This document shows positions 24,301 to 25,346 of a stretch of 25,346 bases of DNA, piece by piece; positions within the stretch are counted from its first letter, which is position 1; each line of letters begins with the position of its first letter. Both the position numbers and the translations under genes were made by a program. The notes under the pieces are model-generated. The model was not told the origin of the DNA. It did not search any database and worked only from the letters and a program-made list of their open reading frames with translations. Source of the stretch: Chrysochromulina parva (lineage: Eukaryota > Haptophyta > Prymnesiales > Chrysochromulinaceae); the NCBI GenBank assembly GCA_002887195.1, contig PJAB01000490.1:1-25346 (forward strand). Reading direction: 5' to 3'.

Positions 24301-25346
24301 CTTGAAGCGCTCCCTCCCCGCGAGGTGCTATCTCCGAGCGAGATGCTCCTCCGGCTCGAGAAGCAACAAGAGGAAGAGCGAAGAAGAGAACTCCGCCGGT
24401 CCGAGACTGCACAGAGCGCCCGCACGCTCTTGGCAGGGGGTGCGGCCTACGCCCCTCGGAAGAGCTGGCGCGAGGTGCTCCTGGAGTCAGACAGTCCGAA
24501 GAGTCAAGACCGTGTACCCCGGGCGACCCTCGGTGCAGTGCCCGCGCACGTGACCCCAGCGCAGCCGCTGCCGCTCGCTCTCAAGGCCGACACTGATGAG
24601 GCGCCCTCGCCGCGGACGCATCCAATGTCCCCTGTGTTCACCGCCCTTGCGGCCACCGAGGTCAGCAAGGAGCTGGGGGTGGCACTGTCCGCCGGCGAAG
24701 AGCTAACGGACTCGGTCCTCGCCGCGATGCGCGTGGCGCTGGGAGCGCCGAAGGACCTCTCCGACGAACAAATCATGGCGTTCATGCTCGATCATGGCTA
24801 CCTCGAGGGCAATCTTGGGCCTGTCCTCGGGTCCACTTTCCTTGCGCAGTCCTCGTTGGCTCCTGCCTTGCGCACGAGCGCAGCGGCACCATCGCCTACA
24901 CCTCCATCATCACAGACGCCGCAGGCGCAGACGACATCACCCCCGGTTTCTTCGTTGCTTGGTGCAGCTCCGTCCGTGGCGTTGTCGCCTGCCTTGCCCT
25001 TCACACGCCAGAGCCGCCGTGCAAGCGCCGCTGCTGACACCACCGCTGCCCCCGCTGCCCCTGCTGCCCCCGCTGCCCCCGCTGCCCCCGCTGCCACCGC
25101 TGCCACCGCTGCCGCTCCGGCGGCGAAGGCAGCAGCGCTGCAAGAAGCGGGGGATGCAATAACAGCGAGGAAAGCGGCGATTAAAGCGGCGATTAAAGCG
25201 GCGGCAAGGGAGGCGGCTGCAGCGGCGGAGGCCGCGGCGGCGGAGGTAGCAGCGAAGGAGGCCGCGGCGGCGGAGGTAGCAGCGAAGGAGGCCGCGGCGG
25301 CGGAGGTAGCAGCGAAGGAGGCCGCGGCGGCGGAGGTAGCAGCGAA
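21376..25346 (+). CDS. Giant Ala/Glu/Gln-rich coiled-coil protein (3' partial)
   Basis: I read this frame codon by codon from ATG 21376 to the right edge: 1323 codons with no stop, so the gene continues outside the window. It is easy to miss because it has no stop here. The first in-frame stop upstream is at 21316. Order: N-terminus (MADQRTTSIQPWFPNPLEM), acidic patch DFDEDDEDEDD (~21580), long Ala/Glu/Arg helices (21610-21950), a Pro-rich middle with GGGYKGGFSAVFVPP (~22291), Ala/Glu/Lys repeats (22440-22980), a poly-Gln (23080-23155), Ser/Arg patch, Leu/Gln helices (23400-23560), further Ala/Glu helices to ~24110, a Pro/Ala linker, a compact segment near 24660-24840 (LSDEQIMAFMLDHGYLEGNLG, possibly globular), Ala-Pro repeats, and a 30-base repeat. 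Structural or scaffold role inferred; no enzyme domain seen. Antisense open frames across it are shadows. Confidence 0.85.
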   Translation, partial: MADQRTTSIQPWFPNPLEMLCLAARKPGGQGHIYTTQFTPATQTPPRPPVAQDENHAYAEGSSLRSRLDFDEDDEDEDDATVQVEKQAAMEAMAGAKAARERALQMALEAEEEERRVEQALREQQQAKKERRRAVAAAAEAELAAAEAEAEAAMAALAEAEQQQAMEVAHRRRLAQMYAQKEATLAEAAEAVLVAEAYNMPPSPLRPMPGCMPDEILRPEAKDREDLVRRTEALFRETLIREALVPARVLAREALPTAESSQRPSSQRRNTEVDEAPLPVLDAPALTTLRPLSPPKEKPQAAFPRGGGYKGGFSAVFVPPVLEPKQEERAPLQPALAAPTAALPIPVPHHLDPPTAAAAASAAASAVEAAALKRRTTREAEEAEAASELAAELAAIKAAALERRTTREAAAAEAAAKVAAELAAAKAAAAQALGATPDRASTFKRGPTEIGRAKLAVRAAALQEALHEAEATAAAKAAAAKAAVLQEAEEAASARKAAAAAAVAEAAAARAAAAVAAAADAAAKEEATEAAAASRREAEGLAAVAALQAALAAAKTEELLLEQELKSMQQQQQQQQQPQLSSEQQQQLSSEQQLDEAKPARSSSFALRRRVSRASSFARTKASTLTRSSSFPNRAKILPTRSEAASAAPSAALCLAAEPSSSSAAASLQSPLSGSTELQLEPQELQELQLLQQLESMQQQLDPQQLDQLLELHKLEQQRLLQQVALHAELELDTELHLGRQAADRIAHVAEIKTENKAEIAHVAEAAEAAEAAEAAEAEAEAYAEQVREEAKQRSERRRAEKLKRASDAARVEAVRAEAARVDAAKLAARREAAQLADAKAEAEAPTAREGAVASTCMREAEAEAPTATWQAQAAAFLEEMEEEAKLSLERQARLREEAEAAAVDLEALSIVHSTSTTRPASPVPAAPAPVSSVPEHVPDETAPAAPAPSPPPALPAAIATPAAQPAPAPTVAEPLEALPPREVLSPSEMLLRLEKQQEEERRRELRRSETAQSARTLLAGGAAYAPRKSWREVLLESDSPKSQDRVPRATLGAVPAHVTPAQPLPLALKADTDEAPSPRTHPMSPVFTALAATEVSKELGVALSAGEELTDSVLAAMRVALGAPKDLSDEQIMAFMLDHGYLEGNLGPVLGSTFLAQSSLAPALRTSAAAPSPTPPSSQTPQAQTTSPPVSSLLGAAPSVALSPALPFTRQSRRASAAADTTAAPAAPAAPAAPAAPAATAATAAAPAAKAAALQEAGDAITARKAAIKAAIKAAAREAAAAAEAAAAEVAAKEAAAAEVAAKEAAAAEVAAKEAAAAEVAA
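22495..22668 (+). repeat. 87-bp duplication encoding RRTTREA... helices
   Basis: actactcgggaggcgg recurs at 22501 and 22588, period 87 bases (29 residues). The units read RRTTREAEEAEAASELAAEL and RRTTREAAAAEAAAKVAAEL. 29 residues is close to four heptads, so the coiled-coil register is nearly preserved. Confidence 0.88.
23080..23160 (+). repeat. CAG tract and QLSSEQ repeat
   Basis: Nine consecutive cag codons, then PQ and LSSEQQQQ LSSEQQ units. In-frame trinucleotide expansion in the coiled-coil gene. Confidence 0.9.
25036..25120 (+). repeat. gctgccccc repeat encoding (AAP)n
   Basis: gct gcc ccc (or acc) repeated about nine times, giving AAPAAPAAP...AATAAT. A flexible linker before the C-terminal Ala/Lys/Glu helices. 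Confidence 0.9.
25231..25346 (+). repeat. 30-bp minisatellite encoding AAAAEVAAKE
   Basis: Units start at 25231, 25261, 25291 and 25321 (the last cut off by the window). No mismatch among them. The 10-residue unit would form a helix with regular Glu/Lys pairs. The array continues outside the window. Confidence 0.97.

Overview
The window looks like nuclear DNA from a unicellular alga with a complex (secondary) plastid. The best guess is a haptophyte; another plastid-bearing protist such as a pelagophyte is possible. Evidence for this: very GC-rich coding DNA; spliceosomal introns with GTGAG or GTGCG donors; long Ser-Pro(n) linkers of surface proteins; secretory-type N-termini followed by transit-like stretches on plastid-type proteins; and heavy Ala, Gln and Pro low complexity. 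Nothing bacterial (operons, Shine-Dalgarno sites, tRNA or rRNA genes, CRISPR, IS elements) was seen.

Layout. (1) 3-7739 (+): the 3' part of a giant gene, open at the left edge. It encodes a surface/membrane protein: Ser-Pro linkers, a leucine-rich-repeat ectodomain, two blocks of membrane helices and two cytosolic modules whose motif order resembles the fungal HET (heterokaryon incompatibility, TIR-clan) domain, then an SH3-like C-terminus. (2) 8038-10010 (+): a three-exon plant/algal-type ceramide glucosyltransferase (GT21) with both introns filled by minisatellites. (3) 10607-11296 (-): an unknown membrane protein. (4) 11865-13374 (-): a two-exon, Tat-signal protein with an FtsH extracytoplasmic-type domain but no AAA+ ATPase. 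(5) 13816-14463 (-) and 14612-16246 (+): a pyridoxamine-phosphate-oxidase-like flavoprotein and a plastid fibrillin (PAP), divergent from a 148-base spacer. (6) 16702-17379 (-) and 18160-19935 (+): two head-to-head paralogues with a C-terminal FLZ-like zinc finger and a shared C-terminal tail. (7) 20285-21040 (+): an unknown secreted or plastid-targeted protein. (8) 21376 to beyond 25346 (+): a giant Ala/Glu/Gln-rich coiled-coil protein, at least 1323 codons without a stop, leaving the window inside a perfect 30-base repeat.

How genes might work together: genes 4, 5 and possibly 7 form a loose plastid/thylakoid neighbourhood. GT21 (glucosylceramide synthesis) and the LRR/HET-like receptor are both membrane-surface functions, but nothing shows they are linked. 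The most interesting items are the LRR-membrane-HET-like receptor with a hugely expanded helix inside one module, the FLZ-like pair outside land plants, and the long right-hand reading frame. All functional calls come from reading the sequence by eye; no database search was possible.
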